Positions 34,960-45,418 of a stretch of DNA of 64,000 nt are shown here, in pieces. The notes below the pieces were generated by a model. It saw only the letters and a list, made by a program, of their open reading frames with translations. It ran no database searches and was not told the origin of the DNA. Position numbers and translations under genes: made by a program. This stretch comes from Myxococcaceae bacterium (GTDB taxonomy: Bacteria > Myxococcota > Myxococcia > Myxococcales > Myxococcaceae): assembly GCA_016793095.1 (NCBI GenBank), contig JAEUJQ010000012.1, positions 96,602-160,601 on the forward strand, written 5' to 3'. How positions within the stretch are numbered: the stretch's first letter is position 1; every line of letters starts with the position of its first letter.

Positions 34960-35163
34960 ATGTTCCCTCTTGCCATCGAGCTGGGCGGTGGATGGACGCT
35001 GAAGGAGATCGCGGGCCTCGTCTTCGTCGGCGCGATCACCTGGTTCTTGTGGATCAAGTTCCGCCAGATGCAGTTCCCCGAGAGCTGGGAGCACGGCCCC
35101 GGACCAAAGCGCGATCCGAAGGAGCCGGATCCGGGCAAGCAGCAACCGCCTCCGTCGCCCTGA
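34960..35163 (+). CDS. small single-span membrane protein
   Basis: The protein has 67 residues from ATG 34960, with GTG 34957 immediately before it as an alternative start and CTGGAG as a possible ribosome site. One hydrophobic helix (IAGLVFVGAITWFLWIKF, about residues 17-34) is followed by a charged, proline-rich cytosolic tail (PKRDPKEPDPGKQQPPPSP). Codon use matches neighbouring genes. Its function is unknown; it could be co-transcribed with the HSDL2-like gene. Confidence 0.65.
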   Translation: MFPLAIELGGGWTLKEIAGLVFVGAITWFLWIKFRQMQFPESWEHGPGPKRDPKEPDPGKQQPPPSP

Positions 35164-35200
35164 GCCGCCGCAACCCCCTGCTCTCTGAAACCACTGCGCC

Positions 35201-35989
35201 TCACCTGAGCTTCGCCAGGTGGGCCTCGATGAGCCCCGAGACGGCGTCGGCGTGAGTGAGGGGCGAGAGGTGGCCGGCGCCGGCGACGTCGGCGAGGTTG
35301 GCGTTGGGCAGGGCCCCGGCGAGCACCGCGCAGATCTCGCGCGCCTCGACCGGTGAGCGCTCGCCCCTCACGAGCAGCGTGGGCACGGTGAGCTGCGCCC
35401 ACTCCGACGCCGGCGTCGGGTCGCCCAGGAGCGTCGTGACCTCGCCGTAGATGACGGGCGCAGCGGCGACGAACGCCTCGCGCATGCGCGGCGGCAGGGT
35501 GGCGAAGGCGCCGGGGCCGTTCCAGTAGTCGACGAACCAGGTGAGCCACGCGGCGGTCTTCTCCGCCGGGAGCACGGGCCCGCGCTCGGGCACCCGGTCG
35601 GCGGCGAGGCGCTCGGGATCGAACTGCGTGCCGCGGAGCACGCCAAAGGCGACCGGCTCGACCAGCGCGAGGCTCAGCACCCGGCCCGGGTGCGCGCGCG
35701 CCAGCGCCAGAGCGAGCAGCCCGCCGTACGAGTGCCCCACGAGGTGCGCCGGCTCACCCAGCGACGCGAGCACCTCGCCGAGCGCCTCGGCGTCCTTCTC
35801 CCAGTGGAACGGCAGGTCGGCGGGCCAGCGGGGGTTGGCGCCGTGCCCGAGCAGGTCGGGGCACGTCACGCGAAAGGCGGGCGCGAGGCGGCCGGCGAGG
35901 TGCGCCCACTGCCGCGACGACATGCCCGAGCTGTGCAACAGCAACACGCGCGCGCCGCTGCTGGTCCCCTGCTCGATGAGCTTCAGCAC
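35201..35989 (-). CDS. alpha/beta hydrolase
   Basis: The protein has 262 residues from ATG 35989. The oxyanion segment LLLHSSGMSSRQW (HSS rather than the usual HG), the nucleophile elbow VGHSYGGLLAL (Ser near 94), a downstream acidic residue in LLVRGERSPVEAREI and the catalytic His in VAGAGHLSPLTH are all in the right order. There is no signal peptide, so it is a cytosolic esterase, lipase or similar. The stop of the phospholipase-D gene is 7 bases upstream of its start, so both are probably on one transcript. Confidence 0.9.
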   Translation of the reverse strand: MLKLIEQGTSSGARVLLLHSSGMSSRQWAHLAGRLAPAFRVTCPDLLGHGANPRWPADLPFHWEKDAEALGEVLASLGEPAHLVGHSYGGLLALALARAHPGRVLSLALVEPVAFGVLRGTQFDPERLAADRVPERGPVLPAEKTAAWLTWFVDYWNGPGAFATLPPRMREAFVAAAPVIYGEVTTLLGDPTPASEWAQLTVPTLLVRGERSPVEAREICAVLAGALPNANLADVAGAGHLSPLTHADAVSGLIEAHLAKLR

Positions 35990-35996
35990 TCCGGTC

Positions 35997-37850
35997 TCAC
36001 CGGTCGTGCCGCAGCGGCTCGAAGTACGGCACGTTGTTGCGCAGCATGTTGCCCCAGAGGTTGCGCTTCTTCGCGTAGGCCTCGAGCACGTCCTTCGGCA
36101 GGTGATCTTCGGGCCCGAACTCGGACACCGGCCGGCCTTCCTTCAGCACCGGGTTGCCCTGCTCGTCGCGTTTGATCTTGTACTCGAGGAAGCCGTTGGC
36201 CGGGTCCTTCGTGTCGGCCTCGAGGGCGCCGAGCAGGTCCTTCGCGAGCTCTTTCGACTTCACCACCGCGCCCACCTCGCCGTTCACGAAGCCCGAGAGC
36301 AGGTCGAGGTTGTAGGTGCTCACCACCGTCTGATCGTCGTCGATGACCGCGCTCTTCGTGTGGAACTTGCGGTCACCGGTCGCCACGTAGATGCGGGCGG
36401 TGGGGCAGCGCGCGAGGATCGTCTGCCAGTCCTCGAGGAAGAAGGCCTGGGTGACGTCGGAGTCCGTGGACAGCGGGCTGTTGGTGATGATGTCGATCTG
36501 CACGCCGCGGGCGCTGGCCCGCTCGAGCGCTGCCATCATGTCCTTCGTCAGCACGACATAGGGGTTCTCGATCACGAGCCGCTTCGTAGCGCCTTCGACG
36601 AGCTCGACGAGCGCGGGCGCCATGCCGTTGACGCGCTTGCCTTCGGCGGCCGAGGTCTGATCGATGATCTTCGCCTCGGTCTGGTGGGTGCCCGAGCCGC
36701 CCGCGTCGTACGCGCGCCGGCTGCCGCGGGTCTCGAGGTGGGTGACGAGCTCCTTCGCCTGCTCCGTGAGGAACTCGACGTCGTCCTTGCTGGGCTCGCG
36801 GCGCAGCTTCTCCGGCAGTGCTCCCTGCGCCTTCGCCAGCGCGTCCTGCACGAGGCCCGCCACGAGCGCCTCGCCCATCTTCGGGTCGGCACGCATGGCT
36901 GCCTTCTCGGCATCGGTGAGCGGCGGCGCCTCGAGCCACGCCTGCATCAGCTCCCAGGAGCCGAGCAGCTGGAGGTCCTTCTTGTCCCAGTTGCCGAGGC
37001 GATCCCTGGAGACGCGGTTCGACGCGTCTCCGTTGGCGAGCTCGGCGTCGAAGGCGGCCTTGAGCCCACCGGCGGTGGCGCCGCCCTCGAGCAACACGTC
37101 CATGTCTCGCCAGGCGCCCTTGAGGTCCTTCGGGCTCGCGAAGTAGTCGCGCGCGATGTTGCGGCCACCAGTGATGCCGCGCTGCCCATCGGCGACGAGG
37201 ATCTTGTCGTGGTTCGACGCCAACGGCGCGTAGCCGCCCTTGAGGAAGGCGAGCGGCCGCTCGTGGATCGGGTGATAGATGTACGCCTCGGCGCCGTGGT
37301 TCACGAGCTCCTGCAGGTAGTCCTTCCCCTTGCCGGGCATCTTGAAGCCGTGCTTGCCGAAGGTGTCGGCCATCGCGTCGGTGCTGACACGCACCTGAAC
37401 GCCCTCGAGCTGCTTCTTCAGCAGGCCGCCGAGGAAGGCGTACCCGTACGGGTCCTTCTCCATGATGAAGTACGAGGCGTCGATCGACGTCTTCGCGCCC
37501 TCGATGACGTCCATGCGCGCGTTCCAGGAGTCGAGCCCGTCCGACAACAGCCGGGCCTTCGCGGGGCCACCGGGGGCCTGGATTCGATCGAACGCGACGG
37601 CGACCGTGGCCGCGGGGGCCTGGGTGGACGACGCGCTGACGGGGGCGGCCGGCCGTGACGGCGGGGACTTCGGGCCGGCGACTGGCGCCTCCATGGCGGT
37701 CGTGTCCTTCACCGTCACCGGGCCGGTCTTCGGCGTGAAGGGTCGCGCGGCCGGCTGGGCGGCGAGTGTCTCGGCGACGGGCTTCGTGGGAGCGGCAGGC
37801 GTTGCGGGCACAGCGCTGGGAGCGCCGTTCGGGCGGGTCACTCTGGGCAT
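35997..37850 (-). CDS. phospholipase D family protein with disordered N-terminus and no signal peptide
   Basis: The protein has 617 residues from ATG 37850; ATG 37862 would add four. Residues 1-90 are rich in Pro, Ala and Thr and appear disordered. Two HKD motifs follow: NHDKILVAD (His214, Lys216, Asp221) and FHTKSAVID (His497, Lys499, Asp504), each trailed by the usual GGRN- or STYN-type segment. Spacing fits cardiolipin-synthase-like or secreted PLD enzymes. With no signal peptide or membrane helix, it is cytosolic or leaves by a non-Sec route. A second PLD-type gene lies at 58216-59817. It is likely co-transcribed with the alpha/beta hydrolase. Confidence 0.87.
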   Translation of the reverse strand: MPRVTRPNGAPSAVPATPAAPTKPVAETLAAQPAARPFTPKTGPVTVKDTTAMEAPVAGPKSPPSRPAAPVSASSTQAPAATVAVAFDRIQAPGGPAKARLLSDGLDSWNARMDVIEGAKTSIDASYFIMEKDPYGYAFLGGLLKKQLEGVQVRVSTDAMADTFGKHGFKMPGKGKDYLQELVNHGAEAYIYHPIHERPLAFLKGGYAPLASNHDKILVADGQRGITGGRNIARDYFASPKDLKGAWRDMDVLLEGGATAGGLKAAFDAELANGDASNRVSRDRLGNWDKKDLQLLGSWELMQAWLEAPPLTDAEKAAMRADPKMGEALVAGLVQDALAKAQGALPEKLRREPSKDDVEFLTEQAKELVTHLETRGSRRAYDAGGSGTHQTEAKIIDQTSAAEGKRVNGMAPALVELVEGATKRLVIENPYVVLTKDMMAALERASARGVQIDIITNSPLSTDSDVTQAFFLEDWQTILARCPTARIYVATGDRKFHTKSAVIDDDQTVVSTYNLDLLSGFVNGEVGAVVKSKELAKDLLGALEADTKDPANGFLEYKIKRDEQGNPVLKEGRPVSEFGPEDHLPKDVLEAYAKKRNLWGNMLRNNVPYFEPLRHDR

Positions 37851-37942
37851 TGGTGGCACCATAACGGAAATCGCGCGGCCCGCGGCCCGTTGTCCCCGCG
37901 CCACACGAGCCTTGCCCCGTCGCCGACAGGAGCTACGAAGCC

Positions 37943-38470
37943 ATGTTCGAGGAGAGACAGATGCCCGACAACGACTCAGGCTCGGAGTGGGACGCGAAGT
38001 TCAGGGGCTTTCTCAAGAAGGCTGGCGAGGACTTCAAGCGGGCTGCAGCGGAGGTGAAGCGCGAAGCCGACAAGCTCGTGAAGGAGGCCCAGGATCCCGA
38101 GCGCCAGGCGAAGGTGCGCGCTGGCGTGCATGAGGCCTCGGTGTGGGCGCGGAAGACCGCCGAGCAGCTCGCCACGCTGATGGAAGACGGCGTGAAGCAG
38201 GCCGAGGGCGCGCTCGAGAAGGTGGCCAGCCGGATCAAGACGACGGCCGAGAAACCCGTCGAGGAACCGCCCGCCCCCGCGCCCACGCCGGTGAACGCCG
38301 CGCCGCCCGCGATGGACGCAGCGCCACCACCCGCGCCAGCCGTGAAGAAGCCCGCGAAGAAGACGGTCGGCCGGGGCGCGACGAAGAAGAAGCCCACCAC
38401 CGCGAAGGGCGCTGCGAAGAAGAAGTCGATCGGCCGCAAGCCCGTGGAGCCGGTCGAGGACGACGCCTGA
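37943..38470 (+). CDS. lysine-rich protein with histone-H1-like tail
   Basis: The protein has 175 residues from ATG 37943; ATG 37961 is an alternative. Residues 10-105 form long amphipathic helices (EDFKRAAAEVKREADKLVK, then RKTAEQLATLMEDGVKQAEG). A Pro/Ala linker follows, and the last 50 residues carry VKKPAKKTVGRGATKKK and AAKKKSIGRK, a basic pattern like histone H1 or bacterial AlgP/HctB-type DNA-binding tails. DNA or polyphosphate binding is likely for the tail. It is convergent with the cupin gene, the stops touching. Confidence 0.7.
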   Translation: MFEERQMPDNDSGSEWDAKFRGFLKKAGEDFKRAAAEVKREADKLVKEAQDPERQAKVRAGVHEASVWARKTAEQLATLMEDGVKQAEGALEKVASRIKTTAEKPVEEPPAPAPTPVNAAPPAMDAAPPPAPAVKKPAKKTVGRGATKKKPTTAKGAAKKKSIGRKPVEPVEDDA

Positions 38471-38908
38471 CTACTTCACGCCGGCGTCGGGAGGCGGCTT
38501 GACGAAGCGCTGCTCCGGGCCCGCCGGCGCGTAGAGCTGCACCGCGACGAAGGGCTCCTTCGCGTCGGCCGGGATCTTCGCGGAGTGCTTCTGCCCCGCG
38601 GGAAGAAAGACCGCGTCGCCGGCCTTCACCACCACCGTCTGCCCGCCGGTGGTGAGCTCGCAGACCCCCTGCTTCACCACGAGGTACTCGGCGGCAGCGC
38701 CGTGATCGTGCTCGGCGACGGTGGCGCCGGCCTTGAGCTCGAGCTGCCCGACCGAGACGTTGGGGGAGCCGTTCTGCGCGTTCCAGAAGAGCGTGGCGAA
38801 GCCCTTGTCACCGATCGGGTAGCGGGGCGCGTCCTTCCCACGCACGACGGGCTCGGCGGTGAGGGCGACGGCGAGGAGGAGGGCGGAGAGCATGAGGCTC
38901 CATCTCAC
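38471..38908 (-). CDS. secreted cupin-domain protein
   Basis: The protein has 145 residues from ATG 38908, with a signal peptide (MRWSLMLSALLLAVALTA). A single cupin domain follows: LELKAGATVAEHDHGAAAEY carries the His-His-Glu metal ligands, and VFLPAGQKHSAKIP carries the last His. Such small periplasmic cupins may bind a metal or a small ligand. The enzymatic activity is unknown. It ends directly against the stop of the H1-like gene on the other strand. Confidence 0.82.
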   Translation of the reverse strand: MRWSLMLSALLLAVALTAEPVVRGKDAPRYPIGDKGFATLFWNAQNGSPNVSVGQLELKAGATVAEHDHGAAAEYLVVKQGVCELTTGGQTVVVKAGDAVFLPAGQKHSAKIPADAKEPFVAVQLYAPAGPEQRFVKPPPDAGVK

Positions 38909-38947
38909 CGCGCGACGCCGTTTGCCAGTTGCCTTCCCGCGCGGCGT

Positions 38948-39964
38948 TCAGCTCGACTCCACGTCGAGCGCCCGTGACGCGCGCAGCTGCTTGATGAGCG
39001 CGAGCCGGCTGGTGAGGCCCAGCTTCTTCGCGGCCGAAGAGAGATGGGTCGCCACGGTCGAGGCCCCCAGGCCGAGCTCGTAGGCGATGAGCTTGTTCGA
39101 GTGACCGAGGGCGGCGAAGCCGACGACCTGCCGCTCCCGGGGCGTGAGGGCGTCTTCGGCGAGCGCGGGATCGTTGCGGCGCGCGACGTAGTAACGCCGT
39201 CCGTCACGCTCGAAGTGGTCGTACAGCGTCCATCGGGCCTCGACGAGCGGCCGCCAGGCCTCGATGGCGGCGTCGGCGTCGGGCGTCTTCACGGCCCTGG
39301 CGCGGGCCTTGTCGAGCGCCACCGCGGCGCCGCGCAGGGCGAGCCGGGCGGCGCCATCGGTCGCGGGGCCTTCCGCGTGGGCGAGCGCGCCGTCAGGCTC
39401 GAGCACGGCCTCGGCGCCGTCGAGTCCCCGCTGCAGGGTCGCGTCGAGCTGCCGGCGCAGACGGAACCCCGAGGCGACGTGGGCGGCCAGGCGGCTCCAC
39501 CGGGCCCCGAAGGCCGCTGACACGGGCTGGCGCTTCGACAGCGGCACCCCGAGCACGCACCCGAACATCGTCGGATCCTGCGCGTTGATGCCGATGCTGT
39601 CAGCGATGCCCCAGGTCTGCTGGAACGCCTCGACGAGCGGGTTGGTGTCGAGGAACGAAGCGCCGAGCAGCTGCGAGAGCGTGCCGCAGGTGCGGGTGAC
39701 GAAGGTGCGCTCGATGACGGCGTACGGCAGCGTCTCGGCGCCTGCCTTGAGCAGCTCGAGGCGCTCGGCCGGCACGCCGACGCCAGCGAAGGAGCCGATC
39801 CGGAAGGCGTCGCGCCTGGACGCATCGTAGAGGCCAGCCCACACGCCATGGCCTGCGTCGAGCACGGGAGCAACGGCCTTGACGACGCCGTCGAGCCACT
39901 CGGGCGTGGCGCGATCGACGGCGTACGCAGCCTCGATGACGCCGACCGTCTTCGCGCCGCTCAT
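38948..39964 (-). CDS. LuxR-type transcriptional regulator with long sensory N-terminus
   Basis: The protein has 338 residues from ATG 39964. The N-terminal 260 residues show a GAF-like pattern (VLDAGHGVWAGLYDASRRDA) but no clear ligand motif. The C-terminal domain is a GerE/LuxR helix-turn-helix (LTPRERQVVGFAALGHSNKL, then IAYELGLGASTVATHLSSAA). It should bind DNA as a dimer. Its ATG overlaps the stop of the small regulator gene by four bases, so both are translated together. No autoinducer synthase is seen nearby. Confidence 0.87.
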   Translation of the reverse strand: MSGAKTVGVIEAAYAVDRATPEWLDGVVKAVAPVLDAGHGVWAGLYDASRRDAFRIGSFAGVGVPAERLELLKAGAETLPYAVIERTFVTRTCGTLSQLLGASFLDTNPLVEAFQQTWGIADSIGINAQDPTMFGCVLGVPLSKRQPVSAAFGARWSRLAAHVASGFRLRRQLDATLQRGLDGAEAVLEPDGALAHAEGPATDGAARLALRGAAVALDKARARAVKTPDADAAIEAWRPLVEARWTLYDHFERDGRRYYVARRNDPALAEDALTPRERQVVGFAALGHSNKLIAYELGLGASTVATHLSSAAKKLGLTSRLALIKQLRASRALDVESS

Positions 39965-40218
39965 GAGTGCACCCGGGCCGCGAGCTCGGCGCGCGACCCG
40001 ACGCCGTACTTCCTGAAGAGGCTGGCGATCTGGTTCGCCACCGTGCGCACGGCCGTCTTCCGGGCCTTCGCGATCTGCGCGTTCGTCTTCCCCTCGAGGA
40101 GCAGCGCCATCACCTCGCGCTCAGCGCCGGTCAGAGACGGCTCGGGCCGGGAGGCCGTCGGCGTGCTGGTGACCGCGAAGTGCACAGCCCCCCACCGGAA
40201 CGTCGTCCACTGACCCAT
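39961..40218 (-). CDS. small LuxR/GerE-type helix-turn-helix protein
   Basis: The protein has 85 residues from ATG 40218. Almost the whole protein is one DNA-binding domain: [20 protein letters not shown], then [20 protein letters not shown]. It has no sensory domain. The gene comes first in a coupled pair with the larger LuxR-type gene (four-base ATGA overlap). It could act as a partner, competitor or co-regulator for the larger protein. It is divergent from grpE with only 81 bases between, so both promoters must share that gap. Confidence 0.85.
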   Translation of the reverse strand: MGQWTTFRWGAVHFAVTSTPTASRPEPSLTGAEREVMALLLEGKTNAQIAKARKTAVRTVANQIASLFRKYGVGSRAELAARVHS

Positions 40219-40299
40219 GCGGGGCCTACCTTAGCGCACCGCGGCTCCCCACAGCTTCTCGCAAGACGACGGTGCTCGTTGTGGGTACGCTCGCCCGCC

Positions 40300-41061
40300 G
40301 TGAGCCAGCCTGACGAGAAGGGAAGCTTCTCTACCAACATCGCAGACGACCTCATCAACGAGGCCCTCAAGAGCGTCGAGAAGGCGAAGGCCGCGGTGCG
40401 CGGCGAGGCGCCCCCGGCTGCTGACCCTGCCGCCGCCGAATCGGCCACGACCGCCCCGCCCGGCCCGGCCCCGGAGCCTCAAGCCGACGACGAGCTGAAC
40501 GAGCTGAAGACCCAGCTCGAGCTGTCGATGGCCAAGGGTCGCGAGCTGATGGGCAAGGTGAAGGACGAGCACGAGAGGATGCTCCGCGCCGTCGCCGATC
40601 TGGAGAACTTCAAGAAGCGCGCGCAGAAGGAGAAGGACGAGGTCCAGAAGTTCGGCAACGAGAAGCTGCTGAAGGACTTCCTGCCGGTGGTGGACAACTT
40701 CGACCGCGCGCTCGGGCACGCGAGCCAGAGCGGTGACCTCGACAGCCTCAAGAAGGGCGTCGAGATGATCCGCAAGCTCTTCGAGGACACCCTGGCCAGG
40801 CACGGCGTCAAGTCGTTCGCGTCGAAGGGCCAGCCGTTCGATCCGAACCGGCACGAGGCGATGTCGGCGGCCGAGACCGACGAGGTGCCGCCCAACCACG
40901 TCTTCTCCGAGTACCTGCGAGGCTACACGCTGAACGAGCGCCTCGTGCGCCCCGCGCTGGTGGTGGTTTCGAAGGCGAAGGCGGCTCCGGCGGCGGAGAC
41001 ACCGGGCAGCGAGGCGCCAGCTGAGCCGGCGTCAGCGCCAACCGAGCCTCGGGGCGAGTGA
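40300..41061 (+). CDS. grpE: GrpE nucleotide exchange factor
   Basis: The protein has 253 residues from GTG 40300; typical GrpE is about 190-200. The core shows the long coiled coil ([21 protein letters not shown]), the four-helix part ([13 protein letters not shown]) and the beta domain ([20 protein letters not shown], then [19 protein letters not shown]). An acidic N-terminal and an Ala/Pro-rich C-terminal extension account for the extra length. It releases ADP from DnaK. It lies 49 bases before dnaK in the same direction. Myxococcus xanthus has a GrpS/SglK pair linked to motility, and this could be that type rather than the main chaperone. Confidence 0.93.
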   Translation: MSQPDEKGSFSTNIADDLINEALKSVEKAKAAVRGEAPPAADPAAAESATTAPPGPAPEPQADDELNELKTQLELSMAKGRELMGKVKDEHERMLRAVADLENFKKRAQKEKDEVQKFGNEKLLKDFLPVVDNFDRALGHASQSGDLDSLKKGVEMIRKLFEDTLARHGVKSFASKGQPFDPNRHEAMSAAETDEVPPNHVFSEYLRGYTLNERLVRPALVVVSKAKAAPAAETPGSEAPAEPASAPTEPRGE

Positions 41062-41110
41062 GAGGCCCATTGATGTTCCTGAACCGTTTCCGACGTGGTG
41101 TGAGGGGGTC

Positions 41111-42940
<1,830 letters not shown>

Positions 42941-42951
42941 CCGCGGCCGTG

Positions 42952-44418
42952 ATGATGCGAGCGCCGCTCACGTTCGAGTCGGTGGACGAAGAGGTCCGCT
43001 TCTTGCGCGGGCTGGTCGCGGTGCAGCGGCTCGCCGACGAGGTGCTCGAAGACTGCCTCGAGCGTCAGCTCGGGCTCACGGCCGCCGCCGACGTCTTCCT
43101 CACCCAGGCGGCGCGGATGATCCACGCGCAGGCGGGCTTCCTGCAGTTGAAGGGCACGCAGGAGCCGGTGCTGACGCGGGTCTGGGGCACGGGGCTGTTC
43201 GACGTGGTGCGGTGGGCTGACGCGCGTGGGCCGGTTCAGGTCGATGCCGACCGGACCGTCTTCGTCGCGCCCCTCGACATCGGCAAGCTCGCGCTCGGCA
43301 GCATCGGCTTCGTGCTGCCCGGGCACTTCTCGGACGGCGGCCGACAGGTGATGGAGCTGGTCGAGACGATCGCCGAGATGTTCGACTCCTCGGTGCTGTC
43401 CTTCATCGCCCTCTCGGAGGGGCACACCGCGACCGAGCGCCTCGACGAGCTGGCGGCCGCGGGGGAGTTCAAGCCCAACAGCCGAATCGGCCGCTACGAG
43501 CTGCTCAACGCCCTCGGCACCGGCGGCATGGCGCAGGTGATGGTGGCGCGCACGGTGAACCCCGGCGGCGTGTCACGGCTGGTGGCGCTCAAGCGCATTC
43601 TGCCCAGGCTCGCTGACGACGACGTCATCGTGAAGCAGTTCCTCGACGAGGCGAAGCTGGGCATGCGCCTCAGTCACCCCAACCTCGTCACCATCTACGA
43701 CTTCGGGCAGGCGAACGGCTCGTACTTCATCGCGATGGAGCTGATCGCCGGAGTCGACTTCGATCACGTCATCTACTGGCCGCACGGACCGCTGCCCGAG
43801 GCGCTGCTCTCGGCCGTGCTGGCGCAGGCGCTCGAGGGCCTGCACCACGCGCATGACGCGAAGGGCGATGATGGCCACGCGCTCGGCCTGGTTCACCGGG
43901 ATCTCTCGCCGCACAACCTGATGGTGGGCTTCGACGGGCGTGTGAAGGTGCTCGACTTCGGTGTCGCGAAGATGCGCAACGCGCGCACGGTGACGCTGCC
44001 CGGCATCGTCAAGGGCAAGCCGCTGTACATGTCACCCGAGCAGGCGACCGCCGAGCGCATCGATCGTCGCAGCGATCTGTTCTCGATGGGGCTCATCATC
44101 TACGAGGCGCTGACGGGGAAACGCGCCTTCGACCAGCACGACGACACGAAGACGATGGAGAGCATCGTCAACGACCCGCTGGAGCGCCCGCCAGGCGTCC
44201 CCAACCACTGGTGGGAGATCATCGCCAGGGCGCTGCAGAAGCGGCCTGAGGATCGGTTCCGCACCGCTCACGAGATGGCCCAGGCCGTGCGCGAGGCAGT
44301 GGCGCCGATGAAGGACCATGAGCTGGGCTCGCTCGTGTCGGCGAAGTTTCCCCGGCGCGTGGCAGACGTCACCGCCTGGGAGCAGACGAAGAACAAGCTC
44401 GCCTCGCAGAAGCGCTGA
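42952..44418 (+). CDS. GAF-containing serine/threonine protein kinase
   Basis: The protein has 488 residues from ATG 42952; the adjacent GTG 42949 and ATG 42955 are possible starts. Residues 1-155 form a GAF-like domain. The kinase domain starts near 180: GTGGMAQV loop, Lys214 in VALKRI, catalytic loop HRDLSPHN (315-322), DFG 335-337 and PLYMSPEQ. All catalytic residues are present, so it should be active. The HRDLSPHN form is frequent in myxobacterial kinases. There is no membrane segment. Its start lies 11 bases after the dnaK stop, so it is probably co-transcribed with grpE and dnaK. Confidence 0.92.
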   Translation: MMRAPLTFESVDEEVRFLRGLVAVQRLADEVLEDCLERQLGLTAAADVFLTQAARMIHAQAGFLQLKGTQEPVLTRVWGTGLFDVVRWADARGPVQVDADRTVFVAPLDIGKLALGSIGFVLPGHFSDGGRQVMELVETIAEMFDSSVLSFIALSEGHTATERLDELAAAGEFKPNSRIGRYELLNALGTGGMAQVMVARTVNPGGVSRLVALKRILPRLADDDVIVKQFLDEAKLGMRLSHPNLVTIYDFGQANGSYFIAMELIAGVDFDHVIYWPHGPLPEALLSAVLAQALEGLHHAHDAKGDDGHALGLVHRDLSPHNLMVGFDGRVKVLDFGVAKMRNARTVTLPGIVKGKPLYMSPEQATAERIDRRSDLFSMGLIIYEALTGKRAFDQHDDTKTMESIVNDPLERPPGVPNHWWEIIARALQKRPEDRFRTAHEMAQAVREAVAPMKDHELGSLVSAKFPRRVADVTAWEQTKNKLASQKR

Positions 44419-44506
44419 GCCTCTCGCGTCGCTCGACCCCGATCCGTCGCAGCGCTGGTTGGCGCCCCTTGACTTCATGTCTGACTTCGTCCCACATGGA
44501 CCCACC

Positions 44507-45415
44507 ATGAACCACAAGACCTGGCTGGCGATGTGGCTGTTGGCGGTTGGAGCGGGCTGTGGGGTCTCCTCGGCCGAGGTGGAGCTGACAGGCGAGGAGG
44601 TCGCGCTCGAGGACGACTCGTTCGAGCTGTCGACGACGAAGGACACGTTCCTCATCGCGCGCCGCGACTCCCGGCGCTGCGTCTCGCCGATGTGTGGCGG
44701 CTACTGGGTGAAGGATCTCAACAGCACCATGCAGGAGCGCTACGTGAGCGCGTTCGACTTCTCCGAGTCGAGCCTGCCGGACAGCGCGCAGGACGCCGTC
44801 AGGGGCGCGCCCGATCACCAGCTGGTCGTCTTCGGCCGTCTGGGCCCCAAGGAATCGCGCTTCGACACCCGCACGCTGCTCGTGAAGCGGGCGTGGCGCG
44901 GCATGCCGGGCAAGACCTTCGGCCCGAGCGAGAGGTTCTACGGCGTCTTCCCGACGAAGATCGCCTGCCTCACGACGCCGTGCGCGTACCTGCAGACGAC
45001 GCGGCTCAACCGCGCCACCGGCCACACCATGTCCACCGACGTCGACGTCTCGGCGGCGCTGGCGATGCTCGTCGACGAGCAGTGGATGAGGTCACGCGTC
45101 TTCTCCGGGAAGACCGTGATCGCTGGCACCATCGTGCGCAAGAACCGGCACGTCACGGTGACGGCGAGCCAGGTCTTCGTCGAGCTGCCAGACCGCGTGG
45201 TGCCCTGCCCCATCGCGCGTCCGCCGCGCTGCCCCAGCGGTCAGCTGGCCTCGTTCGAGCGCACAGCCGATCGGTGCACCCTGCCCACCGGTCAGTGCAC
45301 CCCTCCGGGGGTCTGCGCGTACTACGTGCCCGCGTGTGACGAGGGCTACCGGCAGGTCTCGTGGATGAACATCTGCCCACGCTACGCGTGCGAGCCCGAG
45401 TTCCTCGAGGAGTGA
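44507..45415 (+). CDS. lipoprotein, DUF6748-like
   Basis: The protein has 302 residues from ATG 44507, with lipoprotein signal MNHKTWLAMWLLAVGAGC. The middle domain (about 50-200) contains FLIARRDSRRCVSPMCGGYW, which resembles a domain I recall as DUF6748 from myxobacteria. The C-terminal 60 residues carry about ten cysteines (CPSGQLASF, CTLPTGQC, CAYYVPACDEGY). It is likely a surface-anchored disulphide-rich protein of unknown role. It is convergent with radA, with three bases between stops. Confidence 0.75.
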   Translation: MNHKTWLAMWLLAVGAGCGVSSAEVELTGEEVALEDDSFELSTTKDTFLIARRDSRRCVSPMCGGYWVKDLNSTMQERYVSAFDFSESSLPDSAQDAVRGAPDHQLVVFGRLGPKESRFDTRTLLVKRAWRGMPGKTFGPSERFYGVFPTKIACLTTPCAYLQTTRLNRATGHTMSTDVDVSAALAMLVDEQWMRSRVFSGKTVIAGTIVRKNRHVTVTASQVFVELPDRVVPCPIARPPRCPSGQLASFERTADRCTLPTGQCTPPGVCAYYVPACDEGYRQVSWMNICPRYACEPEFLEE

Positions 45416-45418
45416 GGG

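Noticed and set aside
35541..37658. Plus-strand open frame of about 705 codons
   Set aside because: It is opposite the alpha/beta hydrolase and PLD genes, with composition typical of an antisense shadow.
44461..44506. Sigma-70 promoter (TTGACT) before the DUF6748-like gene
   Set aside because: No acceptable -10 element lies at the right distance.
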